A DNA stretch of 64,000 nucleotides from Costus lasius (taxonomy: Eukaryota; Streptophyta; Magnoliopsida; Zingiberales; Costaceae). Below are positions 1 to 11,594 of the stretch, piece by piece. Each line of letters starts with the position of its first letter. Position 1 is the first letter of the stretch. The DNA lies in NCBI GenBank assembly GCA_027563935.2, contig CM050447.1, positions 86,041,461-86,105,460 of the forward strand, in the 5' to 3' direction. Below the pieces are notes generated by a model. The model was not told the origin of the DNA, did no database searches, and saw nothing but the letters and a program-made list of their open reading frames with translations. The position numbers and the translations under genes were made by a program.

Positions 1-1519
1 TTGATATGATTGAGACTAATATGTATTCTAATCTTATAGGATGCTTCGAGCATGGAATAAGATGTAGACTCATGGGTACATTGGATGTACTGGACAGACC
101 CTACTAGGATATTCAATTGCTTGTCACAATGTGAATGATCCTTGATTGCAACAAGTGGCACATGTCCTCTGACTTGAGATCACTTGTGTTTCTAAATGAT
201 GATTGTCATTGTTTTGAGGTAGTTCAATATCATTTGAAACATAATGGTTATAGACTATCTTGGATAATGATCATGAGTCAGGTTAGGGCACTAGTGATAG
301 ATAGAGGATTGCCGTCTCCTTGTTGAAGGAGTGTGGTGTTCTATAGGGGCCCCCTAGATGAGATGATTGAGAAAGTGTATGGCCATACCCAGGTGACTAT
401 GCTCATCTGATCTAATCATGCTCATCATATTGGAGTTACAAGCTTGACAGGCTTGTCCAATAAGAACATCCAGTGGCAAAGGAAACATGTAATGCCTAGT
501 GAGTTGATTCACGCTTGTGCTGTGGTTTGGGTGAAGTCTTGGAAGACTCTTTCCTTTATATCGGGAGACAGTGATGTGTTGCTAGATACCCCTCACTGAT
601 CGTGATAACGTGAGTTATCGTTACCGACATTTAAAGGAAACCCTCAGGGTCGCACAATTTGGTGATATGGCTTACTTAAGTCAGATCGTGTGGACTGAAT
701 TGTTTAGGTTCAGTTTAAAGGGATAGAGACTCTGATTGTAAGTGAGATCTGGTCTGATCATGTTTGATTGATTGGGGCTTGAGATCGGTAAGCTTCGATC
801 GAGAGAGTTGATGCTAGATCGGTGAGATCAAGAGCATCAAGAGATGAACGGTTAGATCTTGAACCCTTTGGTTCAGAGTGAGATCTAGACCATGGCTTGG
901 GCTGGTTTAATTTGGTTCTTGAACCAAATTGAAGTGGATTAAAGTGGCTTGAACCGGTTCACAAAGGGTGAACGCTTGGTTCAAGGCGTTAGGCGTTTTT
1001 GGTTTGGTTGTGGCGCATAGCTTCATATCTTCCATTTATGGAATGTAATGAAGGCGACTTCACCTTAACGCAAAAGCGTTTTGAACGCTCGACTTCACTC
1101 TTCTCTTCTCAACGTTCCTCTTTGGGGGCGAAAAAGGATTCGGACGAAAAGGAGAAGAAGAAGGTTACTCTCGCCAAGCTTCATCTCTAATCACCCTCAC
1201 GCGACAAGGATTCTTTGAAGTGCTTTTGCTAGCACAAAGGACTCAAAGAGCAAGCTATCGTCATCGGTTGTGTGCGTCACCTTTGGAGAAGGAGCACTTG
1301 AACCTTTGCTTCCAAGGCATCATCAAATCGATGGCATTGGTATGATCTTTTAGATCTATTCCTCTTATACAAGTTGATCATATGCTTTTATGATTGCGAT
1401 CCCATGAAGCCCTATCTTCCGCTTGCAAAACTCTATATGTGCGCCACAATCAGGGTTTCGGCTCCCCTCTTGAAAGGGGTTTTCTACAAGTTTCGGCCCC
1501 CCTCATGAAATGGGTTTCA
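1..1519 (+). repeat. Family A LTR, left end outside window
   Basis: This is LTR sequence of the same family as E1-E5. It begins about 219 bp inside the LTR, judged against the E1 3' LTR, where the matching point is near 8610. It carries the family landmarks: the GTATGGCCATAC palindrome at 377-388, the GATAAC-GTGA-GTTATC hairpin at 604-619, and a terminal GGGTTTCA at 1512-1519. The last 70 bp hold two similar copies of the LTR tail (GTTTCGGCTCCCCTC and GTTTCGGCCCCCCTC). No primer site follows; the sequence runs directly into a second, 5'-truncated LTR. It diverges from the E1 LTR, especially from 840 to 1519, so it came from a different family A copy. Confidence 0.85.
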
Positions 1520-1521
1520 TC

Positions 1522-2679
1522 ATATAGGATTGCCGTCTCCTTGATTGGAGTGTGATGTTCTATAGGGGCCCCCTGGATGAGATGATTGAGAAAGTGTATG
1601 GCCATACCCAGATGACTATGTTCATTTGATCTAATCATTCTCATCATATTGGAATTACAGGCTTGACACGCTTGTCCAATAAGAACATCCAGTGGCAAAG
1701 GAAACACATATGTCAAGTGACTTGGGTTCACACTTGTGCTATGGTTTGGGTGTAGTCTTGGAAGACTCTTTCTTTTATATCGGGAGACAGTGATGTGTTG
1801 CTAGATACCCCTCACTGATCGTGATAACGTAAGTTATCGTTACCGACATTTAAAGGAAACCCTTAGGGTCGCACAATTTGATGATATGGCTTACTTAAGT
1901 CAGATCGTGTGGACTGAATTGTTTTGGTTCAGTTAAAAGATGTTTAAACTCTGATTGTAAGTGAGATCTGGTCTGATCATGTTTGATTGATTAGGGCTTG
2001 AGATCGGTAAGCTTCGATCGAGAGAATTGATGCTAGATCGGTGAGATCAAGAGCATCAAGAGATGAATGGTTAGATCTTGAGCCTTATGGTTTAATATGA
2101 TCTAGACCAATGCTTGGTTTAATTTGGTCTTTGAACCAAATCCAATTGAACCGACTCATCAAGTGAGCGCATGGTTCAAAGAGGAGAAGGTTGCGATTTG
2201 TTCACTTGGCGTGAACACTTGAACGTGTGAGGGTTTACTATTTTTGGAAGTCATGCTTTCCAAAATAGAGAGCACGCCTCACGTTCGAGAGCATTGCTCT
2301 ATTCTCGCTCGCCTCTTCCTCTTGTCGCCTCTTCCTCTCGTGTGGTGAGTCTTCAAGCAAAGGAGAAGAGAAGAAAGCCAAGAGATTATCTCATCTTCCC
2401 TTCACGCGATCAGGAGACCTTGGAGCTTTGCTAGCACAAGGAACGCCAAGGGAGTAGTCATCTTCACCTTGTGTGCGCCACCTTTGGAGGAGAGCCGCTC
2501 GCCCTCTTCTTCCAAGATGCCATCCAAGAAATGGCATTGGTATGATCCCCTTCTTGATCTATACAAATCCTTAAGTTGATCTATGTTCATACATGCGATC
2601 CTAGGAAACCCTAGATTCCGCCCATGCAAGTTTTTATATGCGCATGCTTTAGGGTTTCGCCCCCTTAGTGGAACTTTCA
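1522..2679 (+). repeat. E1 5' LTR, truncated at its 5' side
   Basis: Sequence from ATATAGGATTGCC onward matches the E1 3' LTR from about 8912, so roughly the first 520 bp of the LTR are missing and replaced by the foreign LTR at 1-1519. Landmarks present are the GTATGGCCATAC palindrome near 1596 and the GATAAC-GTAA-GTTATC hairpin at 1823-1838. It ends GGAACTTTCA directly before the primer site, as in the 3' copy that ends at 37439. Without its upstream U3, transcription of E1 could start only from the foreign LTR. Confidence 0.9.
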
Positions 2680-2681
2680 AT

Positions 2682-2693
2682 TGGTATCAGAGC
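2682..2693 (+). other. E1 primer binding site
   Basis: TGGTATCAGAGC two bases after the LTR end. This is the usual plant copia site complementary to the 3' end of initiator tRNA-Met, where minus-strand DNA synthesis starts. Confidence 0.9.
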
Positions 2694-3390
2694 AATAGTT
2701 GCTTGTATGATTCATATGATTGCTTATATGTGATCCTTGTTTGCGCTTATTAGTAGATCTAAAAGAGCATGCGAAAATATGATGTATGTTTTACATTGGC
2801 GCATGTATGTAGTTGGCGCTTGTTGAATGTTTTTTCTCAAAACATTACTTGCGCGCCCCTCATTAGATCTAAGCGCCTACTTCAAAAGCTTAAACGGGTT
2901 ATTAGGGTTGAAGTCATCGTCCAGTCTAGACCCGACAGTCTGATCAGACCATCTGACAGCCTAGATGGGTCGACCTGATGGCACCTATGCGCATGCATGA
3001 GGTGGCTATTGGTCGACTGCTGAAAGGCGTGTAGCGATGTCTGATTGAGACAACCAGTGAACGCTCATGATTAAGGCCCGGGGTCACATCCGCTTGCCAT
3101 AACTCATGAGGGACGTTCAGCCCTTCACGCATGCATTGTTGACCATGAGGTCGACTCAAGTCGGTTATGACTTGGTGCATGCAAGGGCAGTGGGTCTGAC
3201 TAGGTCTGATGAGTGGATCCCTATTAATGGACTGTTGTAAGGTAGTAGGGCACATAAGGAAATAAAATGAAGCCAATGGGTTTTTCGAAAATTTTATTTT
3301 CTTGACTGGATCACATGATGTTTGTATAACATGAATGATTGTCTATTTAATCTTATGTGGGCTGCCTAAATTTAATGTGTGCTGTGCTGG

Positions 3391-3486
3391 GGCCTGCGTG
3401 CCTGGATTATTATTTGTAAATTATTATTGTGATCTGCGCATCACATTTTAATTAATTTATAAAGTGTAATTGACCTGCGTGTCAAT
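3391..3486 (+). other. Triple CTGCG-loop hairpins, E1 leader
   Basis: Three stem-loops in a row: GGC-CTGCGT-GCC at 3391-3402, TGTGAT-CTGCGC-ATCACA at 3428-3445 and ATTGAC-CTGCGT-GTCAAT at 3469-3486. Stems differ while the first five loop bases are the same. The third stem begins with an A-T pair here and a G-C pair in E5, a compensatory change. Confidence 0.7.
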
Positions 3487-3546
3487 CATGTCTAGATAGA
3501 TTAAATTGTAATTTAATCAGACATGAGCACAGAGCACACTTGGTAG

Positions 3547-3610
3547 AGGCGCATGCAGCAAGTGGCTTCACCAGTGGGAGGTCTAGGGTTCGACTCTAGG
3601 ACAGGCGCAT
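3547..3610 (+). other. tRNA-like module between AGGCGCAT repeats
   Basis: Direct repeats AGGCGCAT at 3547-3554 and 3603-3610 enclose about 48 bp with GGTTCGACTC, close to the Pol III B box and tRNA T-arm consensus. Flanking CTAGG and TCTAG can pair around a 7-nt loop. E2 and E4 have the module; E3 and E5 have only one AGGCGCAT-like copy and no B box. It is not a complete tRNA. Confidence 0.5.
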
Positions 3611-4472
3611 TTTACCTGGTGGGCGCACCTGAGCTGCAGTGGGCGCTTGCGCCCGGGTTGGGCCAGATGAAATGCTAAAGACCCAAGAAGAGCTCAAGTG
3701 AAGACTTAAGTTAATTAAGGTCTTACTTAGGCTTAATGGGCTTTTACCACATAAGATCATCATGCTTTTAATTTACTGTTTAAGTAATTTAATAACTGCA
3801 TGATCTATTCTTCTGCTATCACCATAGGATTTGAATGATAGTAAGAAGATAAAAGGACCGTTAAAATCCAACGTTAAATATCAAGCACGATAGCCTTCTG
3901 ACGCGAAACCTCACTGTTCTGACTATCGTTGGGGCCGTGTTGTACCCACTCAGTGGGCACGCCCATCTATCTTCAGACGGTGTGTGATTACACCTGCGTG
4001 TTACAGAGAAGGGATTTATCGCTTCTCGTTGCTCAGCATAGCACGTGGTGGTCCAGGGAGTAGGTCGGGTCAGCTTGACCATGTAGGCTACATATTGAGC
4101 ATATGGTAGCTATATGGAGGCAGCCATCTGTGGGATCAGAGACTGTGTTGTACCAACTCAGTTGGCACAGTCTGCTGGTTGCCCAGATGAAGGGGAATCG
4201 CACGGGTTGGCGATTGGCAGGGATTGCCTACCAGAAATTAGTGCTTGTACTCTCTGTGCATCTTATCTCGCCTGAGCGGGACGCGGAGACCAAGTATGAA
4301 ATCTGGATCCCATCTCACTAAAAGAGTTTCACTCTTTCGGGCTGTTTTGCTGGATTTTTCAGTCAGATAAAATAGTGAGAAAAGAATCATTCTTAAGTCC
4401 TGAATTGATTCTAACATTGATACTGACCTTGCTGTTCTTGCATTGTTGTAGATTACTGCAGCAACGAACACC

Positions 4473-7400
4473 ATAGCGTTCAATGTGCGATCCCTACTGG
4501 AAAGGGAGAAGTTTGCTAGGCCAAACTTCTCAGACTGGTACGGACACCTTAAGATTGTTCTTAAGGCTGAGAGGAAACTGTATGTCCTCGAGACGGCTAT
4601 ACCGCCTCAACCCGCTGCGAACGCCGCAAGGGCGGTTCGGGAAGCTTATGAAAAGCATGTCAATGACAGCATTGATGTCGCTTGCCTTATGCTAGCGTCT
4701 ATGACGCCATAGCTGCAGCGTCAGCATGAGGATTTATCAGCTATTGAAATTATAGCAAACCTCAAGCTGCTGTATGCTGCACAGGCAAGGACTGAACGCT
4801 ATAATTTGACGAAACTTTTCTTTCAGAGCAAACTGACTGAAGGGAGTCCAGTGGGAGCTCACGTACTCAAGATGATTGGGTACAAGGAGGCTCTAGAGAA
4901 ACTGGGACACACCATCAATCAGGAGCTTGTTGTAGATATCATCTTGCAGTCTCTCCCGGCCTCTTTCGATCCGTTCATCATTAATTTTAATATGAACAAG
5001 ATCGACTGTACCCCGGCAGAGTTACTGAACATGCTCTTGACTACTGAGCATACTCAGTCTCGTGAGAAGGGAACGCCTTCATCCTCTGTCCTAATGTTTC
5101 CTTCTAGGAACAAGAAGAAGGGGAAGAAGGGCAAAGCCCCTGTCAAGAGCTACAACAAGGCACTGAAACAAAAGCTCAAGCGGTCAAAGGAATACAGATG
5201 TTTCCATTGTGGCCAGTTAGGTCACTGGAAAAAGGACTGTAAAGCGCTCCAAGGAGATAAGAAGGGAAGCAACTCTTTCGCTTCTGGCTCAGGTATTTAC
5301 GTGACTGAAGTCATGTTATCTTCTTCTATTTCATGGGTGTTAGACACTGCATGTGGAGTTCACATTTGTTCAAATGTACAGGAACTCAAGAGAAGAAGAC
5401 AGGCGGGACAGCATGAGGTGGACCTACGAGTTGGAAACGGGGCATGGGTTGCTGCTGTTGCTGTAGGAGTTTATCACATCTCTTTACCATCTGGTCTTGT
5501 ATTAGAACTGGACAATTGTTATTTTGTACCGAGCATAACTAAGAATATTATCTCTATTCCTGCTCTTGTCAGGAAAGGGTTTTCCTTTGAATGCAAGATT
5601 TCAAAGTGTTATATTTCTTTTGATAATATTATTTATGCTACTGGGTCAATTAACAATGGGTTATTCATGTTGGACATGGAATGTTCTATACAGCAGATTG
5701 ATATTAAGAAAGCCAAGTATGCTGATGACAGCACCTTGTTATGGCATAGTCGTTTAGGCCATATTAACAAGAAGCGCATTAAGCGGTTGCATGACCATGG
5801 ACTGCTGGGATCATTCTCCTATGAGGAGCTTGATACATGCAAAGCTTGTTTAATGGGCAAAATGACGAAGTCTCCTTTTTCCAACAAAGGTCAAAGCGCT
5901 TCAGGTTTACTTGACCTGATTCACAGTGATGTGTGTGGGCCATTTAGTAAACATGCCAGAGGTGGCTATTCATACTTCATTACCTTTACTGATGATTTCA
6001 GTAGGTATGGTTATGTCTATCTAATGAGACATAAGAGTGAATCTTTTGACAAGTTCAAAGAGTTCAAAAATGAAGTACAAAATCAGCTAGGCCGAAATAT
6101 CAAGGCACTTCATTCAGATCGAGGTGGAGAATACTTGAGTCATGAGTTTACTGACTATCTGAAGGAGTGTAGGATTATCTCACAGCTCACTCCGCCAGGA
6201 ACACCGCAATGGAATGGTGTGTCCGAGAGGAGAAATAGAACCTTACTGGATATGGTTCGCTCTATGATGAGTAAGGCTACTCTACCTTACTCCTTTTGGG
6301 GATTTGCACTGAAAACAGCTGCAAAGGTACTAAACCGAGTGCCATCCAAGGCCGTTTCAAAGACTCCATATGAGTTATGGTATGGGAAACAGCCGAGCTT
6401 GACATTTATTAAGATCTGGGGTTGTGAGGCTTATGTCAAAAAGCTCGCCTCTGGGAAACTAGAGAGCAGATCTGAGAAATGTATCTTTGTCGGTTACCCT
6501 AAAGAAACAAAGGGTTATTATTTCTACGATCCCAAAGAGAACAAAGTATTTGTTGCTCGGACGGCTATTTTTCTTGAGAAAGAATTTCTTCTACAAGAAG
6601 CCAGTGGGAGAGAAATAAAGCTGGATGAGAATCCAGAAGAAGGACAAAGTAGTCAAGCACAGTTGGATGAGCCTGAGCCAGTAGATCAGGTTACTGAGCA
6701 ACCTGAGGCTCAGATATCACGGGAACCGCGAAGATCGGGAAGGATCCGTCGACAGCCTGAGCGCTATGACGGAGTCTACATCATTGATGATGAACCCCTC
6801 ACTTATGCGGATGCGGTCAGTGGACCGGAATCAGCGAGATGGCTTGAAGCTATGCGAGCCGAGATGGACTCCATGTCAGATAACCAAGTTTGGGATTTGG
6901 TTGATCCGCCTCCGGGAGTAATCCCTTTAGGCTGTAAGTGGATCTTCAAGAAGAAGATTGACATGGATGGTAACGTGGTTACCTATAAAGGCAGGCTAGT
7001 TGCGAAAGGTTTCAAACAAATCTACGGGATAGATTATGATGAAACTTTCTCTCCTGTAGCTATGTTCAAGTCTATTCGGATTATTCTTGCAATAGCGGCA
7101 TATTATGATTATGAGATCTGGCAAATGGATGTGAAGACCGCTTTCCTTAATGGAAAATTAGAGGAGGATGTGTATATGACACAACCTGAAGGTTTCACTA
7201 ATCCATCAGATCGTCATAAAATATGCAAATTAAAGAAGTCCATTTATGGACTTAAACAAGCATCAAGAAGCTGGAATATTCGTTTTGATGAATCAATCTG
7301 TGATTTTGGTTTCATCAAGAATGAAGATGACCCGTGTGTATATAAGAGGTTTAGTGGGAGCGTGATTACTTTCCTAGTCCTCTACGTCGATGATATCTTA

Positions 7401-8371
7401 ATCATTGGAAACGATATTCCTGAACTACATGCGGTTAAGGCATGGTTAAGAAAATGTTTCCAGATGAAAGATTTAGGAGATGCAGCCTATGTATTAGGTG
7501 TGAAGATCTACAGAGATAGATCAAAGAGGCTTCTCGGGCTGTGCCAGAGTACTTACATCGATAAAGTCCTGGAGAGATTCCATTTAGAAAATTCTAAAAG
7601 AGGATATCTTCCAGTCAAACATGGTCTAAATCTTTCAAAGAGTCAGTGTCCACAAACACAGACTGAGAAAGATGAAATGGACAATACGCCTTATGCTTCG
7701 GCTATTGGGTCCATTATGTATGCGATGTTGTGTACTCGCCCAGACGTTGCTTACGGGTTAAGCGTGACCAGTCGATTCCAAAGTAATCCAGGGAAGGCAC
7801 ACTGGATTGCAGTCAAGAACATTTTGAAATATCTTCGGAGGACCAAAGATATGTTCTTGATATATGGAGGTCAGGAAGAACTCAGTATTGAAGGATATAC
7901 TAACGCATCGTTCCAATCTGACCAGGATGATTTCCGATCGCAATCAGGCTATGTTTTTAGCTTGAATGGAGGAGCAGTGGTGTGGAAAAGTTTCAAACAG
8001 TCAATTGTTGCTGATTCCACAACAGAAGCCGAGTATGTTGCAGCCTCAGAAGCATCCAAGGAGGCAGTATGGATTCGTAAATTCGTTCAGGAACTTGGTG
8101 TTGTTCCTTCGAGTGCAGATCCTTTGGTTATCTTCTGTGATAACACTGGAGCTATAGCACAAGAAAAGGAACCACGGTCGCACCAGAAGTCCAAGCACAT
8201 ACAGAGAAGGTTTCACTTGATCCGGGAGATCATTGATCGTGGCGAGATCAAAGTCTGCAAGGTTCATACAGATTGTTACATCATCTAGCTGACCCGCTTA
8301 CAAAGCCTCTGGCGCAGCAGAAGCATGAGAAGCACTGTAATAATATGGGTTTGAGATTTCTCAACCATTAG
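4473..8371 (+). pseudogene. E1 gag-pol polyprotein, inactivated
   Basis: This is the E1 copy of the family A gag-pol gene. The ATG of the sister elements is ATA at 4473-4475. An in-frame TAG at 4710-4712 replaces CCG early in Gag. From about 4713 the frame is open to a TAG at 8286-8288. Recognisable in order are the zinc knuckle (CFHCGQLGHWKKDC, encoded near 5199-5240), protease (WVLDTACG), integrase HHCC and D,D35E, RT with YVDD, and RNase H (TDASF is TNASF here, so the first catalytic Asp is Asn). Near 8273 a short foreign patch replaces about 13 bp and shifts the last ~30 codons out of frame. Total length differs from intact copies by +14 bp through five small indels. Confidence 0.93.
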
Positions 8372-8380
8372 ATTAAGTGC

Positions 8381-8390
8381 AAGTGGGAGA
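8381..8390 (+). other. E1 polypurine tract
   Basis: AAGTGGGAGA ends one base before the 3' LTR and is shared by E1-E7. It is the expected primer for plus-strand DNA synthesis. Confidence 0.8.
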
Positions 8391-8391
8391 T

Positions 8392-9875
8392 TGTTGGGGT
8401 ATGCCCTTAAGGCTAATGTTTGAGGCCTTGGGATTATTTCAGTTTCATGTGTATAAACTCTATGTTTATAAAGGCAATGGTTGTTATTCAAGTTGTTACA
8501 TCATCTGCTGCAATATGTATACTTCTGAATAATGTCTCAATGCTGTTCAGCTTGGCTGACATGCAGTTTTGTCCTTAGTCGAGATATCTTGGTGAACATG
8601 AGACAGCCTTGATATGATTGAGACTAATATGTGTTCTAATCTTATAGGATGCTTCGAGCATGGAATAAGATGTAGACTCATGGGTACATTGGATGTACTG
8701 GACAGACCCTACTTAGGATATTCAATTGCTTGTCACAATGTGAATAATCCTTATATGCAAACAAGTGGCATATTTCCTCTGACTTGAGATCACTTGTGTT
8801 TCTAAATGATGATTGGCATTGTTTTGAGGTAGTTCAATATCATTTGAAACATAATGGTTATAGACTATCTTGGATAGTGAGCATGAGTCATGTTAGGGCA
8901 CTAGTGATAGATATAGGATTGCCGTCTCCTTGATTGGAGTGTGATGTTCTATAGGGGCCCCCTGGATGAGATGATTGAGAAAGTGTATGGCCATACCCAG
9001 ATGACTATGTTCATCTGATCTAATCATTCTCATCATATTGGAATTACAGGGTTGACACGCTTGTCCAATAAGAACATCCAGTGGCAAAGGAAACACATAT
9101 GTCAAGTGACTTGGGTTCACACTTGTGCTGTGGTTTGGGTGTAGTCTTGGAAGACTCTTTCCTTTATATCGGGAGACAGTGATGTGTTGCTTGATACCCC
9201 TCACTGATCGTGATAATGTAAGTTATCGTTACCGACATTTAAAGGAAACCCTTAGGGTCGCACAATTTGATGATATGGCTTACTTAAGTCAGATCGTGTG
9301 GACTGAATTGTTTTGGTTCAGTTTAAAGGAGTTTAAACTCTGATTGTAAGTGAGATCTGGTCTGATCATGTTTTATTGATTAGGGCTTGAGATCGGTAAG
9401 CTTCGATCGAGAGAATTGATGCTAGATCGGTGAGATCAAGAGCATCAAGAGATGAATGGTTAGATCTTGAGCCTTATGGTTTAATATGATCTAGACCAAT
9501 GCTTGGTTTAATTTGGTCTTTGAACCAAATCCAATTGAACCGGCTCATCAAGTGAGCGCATGGTTCAAAGAGGAGAAGGTTGCGATTTGTTCACTTGGCG
9601 TGAACACTTGAACGTGTGAGGGTTTACTATTTTTGGAAGTCATGCTTTCCAAAATAGAGAGTACGCCTCACGTTCGAGAGCATTGCTCTATTCTCGCTCG
9701 CCTCTTCCTCTTGTCGCCTCTTCCTCTCGTGTGGTGAGTCTTCAAGCAAAGGAGAAGGGAAGAAAGCCAAGAGATTATCTCATCTTCCCTTCACGCGATC
9801 AGGAGACCTTGGAGCTTTGCTAGCACAAGGAACGCCAAGGGAGTAGTCATCTTCACCTTGTGTGCGCCACCTTTG
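8392..9875 (+). repeat. E1 3' LTR, first 1484 bp
   Basis: Starts TGTTGGGGTATGCC after the polypurine tract. Its reading is interrupted at CTTTG by the insertion of E2 in opposite orientation, and it resumes at 37247. The hairpin at 9212-9227 has a G-T pair at the top of the stem (GATAAT-GTAA-GTTATC). Confidence 0.93.
9871..9875. repeat. Target duplication CTTTG of E2 (left copy)
   Basis: CTTTG here and at 37242-37246 flanks E2 exactly. It marks E2 as an insertion into the E1 3' LTR, 193 bp before that LTR's end. Confidence 0.95.
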
Positions 9876-11574
9876 TGAAGCAACCCCTAAAGCTAGGGGA
9901 GTCGAAACCCTAAACATGCGCATCTAACAAGCATGGGCGGAAATAAGGGTTTCTAGGATCGCATATTAGAGCCATATGATCAACTTTAGGATATGAGAGA
10001 TCATACCATAGCCATGAAGGGATGGCAACTTGGAAGCAAAGAATCAATTGAATCTTCTCCAAAGGCTGTCGCACACAAGAGGAAGAAGGCCTACTCCTTT
10101 GGCGCGACTTGTGCTAGCAAGGCTCCAAAGTTTTCTTCTCGTATGGAAAGGAATGAAAGGATGAAGACTTGCTTGGCCGAACTTTCTCCAAAGTGTTTTT
10201 CCACCTTCACACCCCCGTGTGTCGTCGAGAGGAAGAGGCAAGAAGACGTCTCGAAAATGAAGTGGAGACGTTTTCATCAAACGTGGAGACGTTTTTCCAA
10301 GATGGAAAAACCGACTTCTAAAAATGGAAAGTCTTTGACTCCATACGTTCATGCGATCATCCTTGCGTTCACTCCAAGTGAACCGATCGCTCCTCTTTAT
10401 CCTCTTTGAACCAAGCCATGGTTCAATTGCATTTGGTTCAATGACCAAACCAAATCAACCCAAGCATGTAGTCCAGATCTAATTAAACCCTAAGGTTCTA
10501 GATCTGACCGTTCATCTCTTGATGCTCTTGATCTCACCGATCTAGCATCAAATCTCTCGATCGAAGCTTACCGATCTCAAGCCCTAATCAATCAAACATG
10601 ATCAGACCAGATCTCACCTACAATCAGAGATTCAATCCCTTTAAAACTGAACCCAAATAATTCAGTCCACACGATCTGACTTAAGTAAGCCATATCATCA
10701 AATTGTGCGACCCTAAGGGTTTCCTTTAAATGTCGGTAACGATAACTTACGTTATCACGATCAGTGAGGGGTATCTAGCAACACATCACTGTCTCCCGAT
10801 ATAAAGGAAAGAGTCTTCCAAGACTACACCCAAACCACAGCACAAGTGTGAATCTCCTTCACTAGGCATACATGTTTCCTTTGCCATTGGATGTTCTTAT
10901 TGGACAAGCGTGTCAAGCCTGTAGTTCCAATATGATGAGCATGATTAGATCAGATGAACATAGTCATCTGGGTATGGCCATACACTTTCTCAATCATCTC
11001 ATCCAGGGGGGCCCCTTTTGAACATCACACTCCAATTAAGGAGACGGCAATCCTTTATCTATCACTAGTGCCCTAACATGATTCAAGCTCACCATCCAAG
11101 ATAGTCTATAATCATTATGTTTCAAATGATATTGAACTACCTCAAAACAATGACAATCATCATTTAGAAAACACAAGTGATCTCAAGTCAGAGGAAATGT
11201 GCCACTTGTTACATTCAAGGATTATTCATATTGTGACAACCAATTGAATATCCTAGTAGGGTCTGTCCAGTACATCCAATGTACCCATGAGTCTACATCT
11301 TATTCCATGCTCGAAGCATCCTATAAGATTAGAACACATATTAGTCTCAATCATATCAAGGTTGTCTCATGTTCACCAAGATATCTCGACTAAGGACATA
11401 TAGCATGTCAGCCTAGCTGAACAGCATTGAGACATTATTCAGAAGAACACTTATTGCAGCAGACAATGTAACAATCTGAATAATAACCATTGCCTTTATA
11501 AACATAAGAGTTTATACATGATACTATTACAATCCCAAGGCCTCAAACATTAGCCTTAAGGGCATACTCCAACA
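9876..11574 (-). repeat. E2 3' LTR
   Basis: Complete 1699-bp LTR, TG at the left and CA at the right on the given strand. Read on the minus strand it begins TGTTGGAGTATGCC and ends GGGGTTGCTTCA. The hairpin GATAAC-GTAA-GTTATC is at 10741-10756. A 138-codon frame on the plus strand (9993-10409), antisense to the LTR, is treated as chance. Confidence 0.95.
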
Positions 11575-11575
11575 A

Positions 11576-11585
11576 TCTCCCACTT
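11576..11585 (-). other. E2 polypurine tract
   Basis: AAGTGGGAGA on the minus strand, one base from the 3' LTR start. Confidence 0.8.
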
Positions 11586-11594
11586 GCACTTAAT

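Larger units (their letters stand above)
2680..4472 (+). other. E1 leader (untranslated region before gag)
   Basis: About 1.8 kb with no large ORF, homologous along its length to the leaders of E2-E5. It holds the three CTGCG-loop hairpins (3391-3486), the tRNA-like module between AGGCGCAT repeats (3547-3610), the twin bulged hairpins (3936-3961 and 4140-4173) and the pre-gag hairpin AAAGAGT-TTC-ACTCTTT (4321-4337). The small ORF found before gag in sister elements is shorter here (72 codons, 4103-4321). Packaging, dimerisation or translation control are plausible roles by analogy with other LTR elements; none is shown by the sequence. Confidence 0.8.

Noticed and set aside
3547..3610. A true tRNA gene
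   Set aside because: Only a B-box and T-arm-like part is visible; acceptor stem and anticodon arm do not form.
4806..8288. E1 polyprotein starting at 4806 as an intact gene
   Set aside because: The codon at 4806 is TTG within Gag; comparison with E5 shows the frame simply continues from upstream of a stop.
9993..10409. 138-codon ORF antisense to the E2 LTR, repeated at 26580-26996
   Set aside because: Both copies are just the two LTRs of one element; no domain, not kept in LTRs of E1, E3, E4 or E5.
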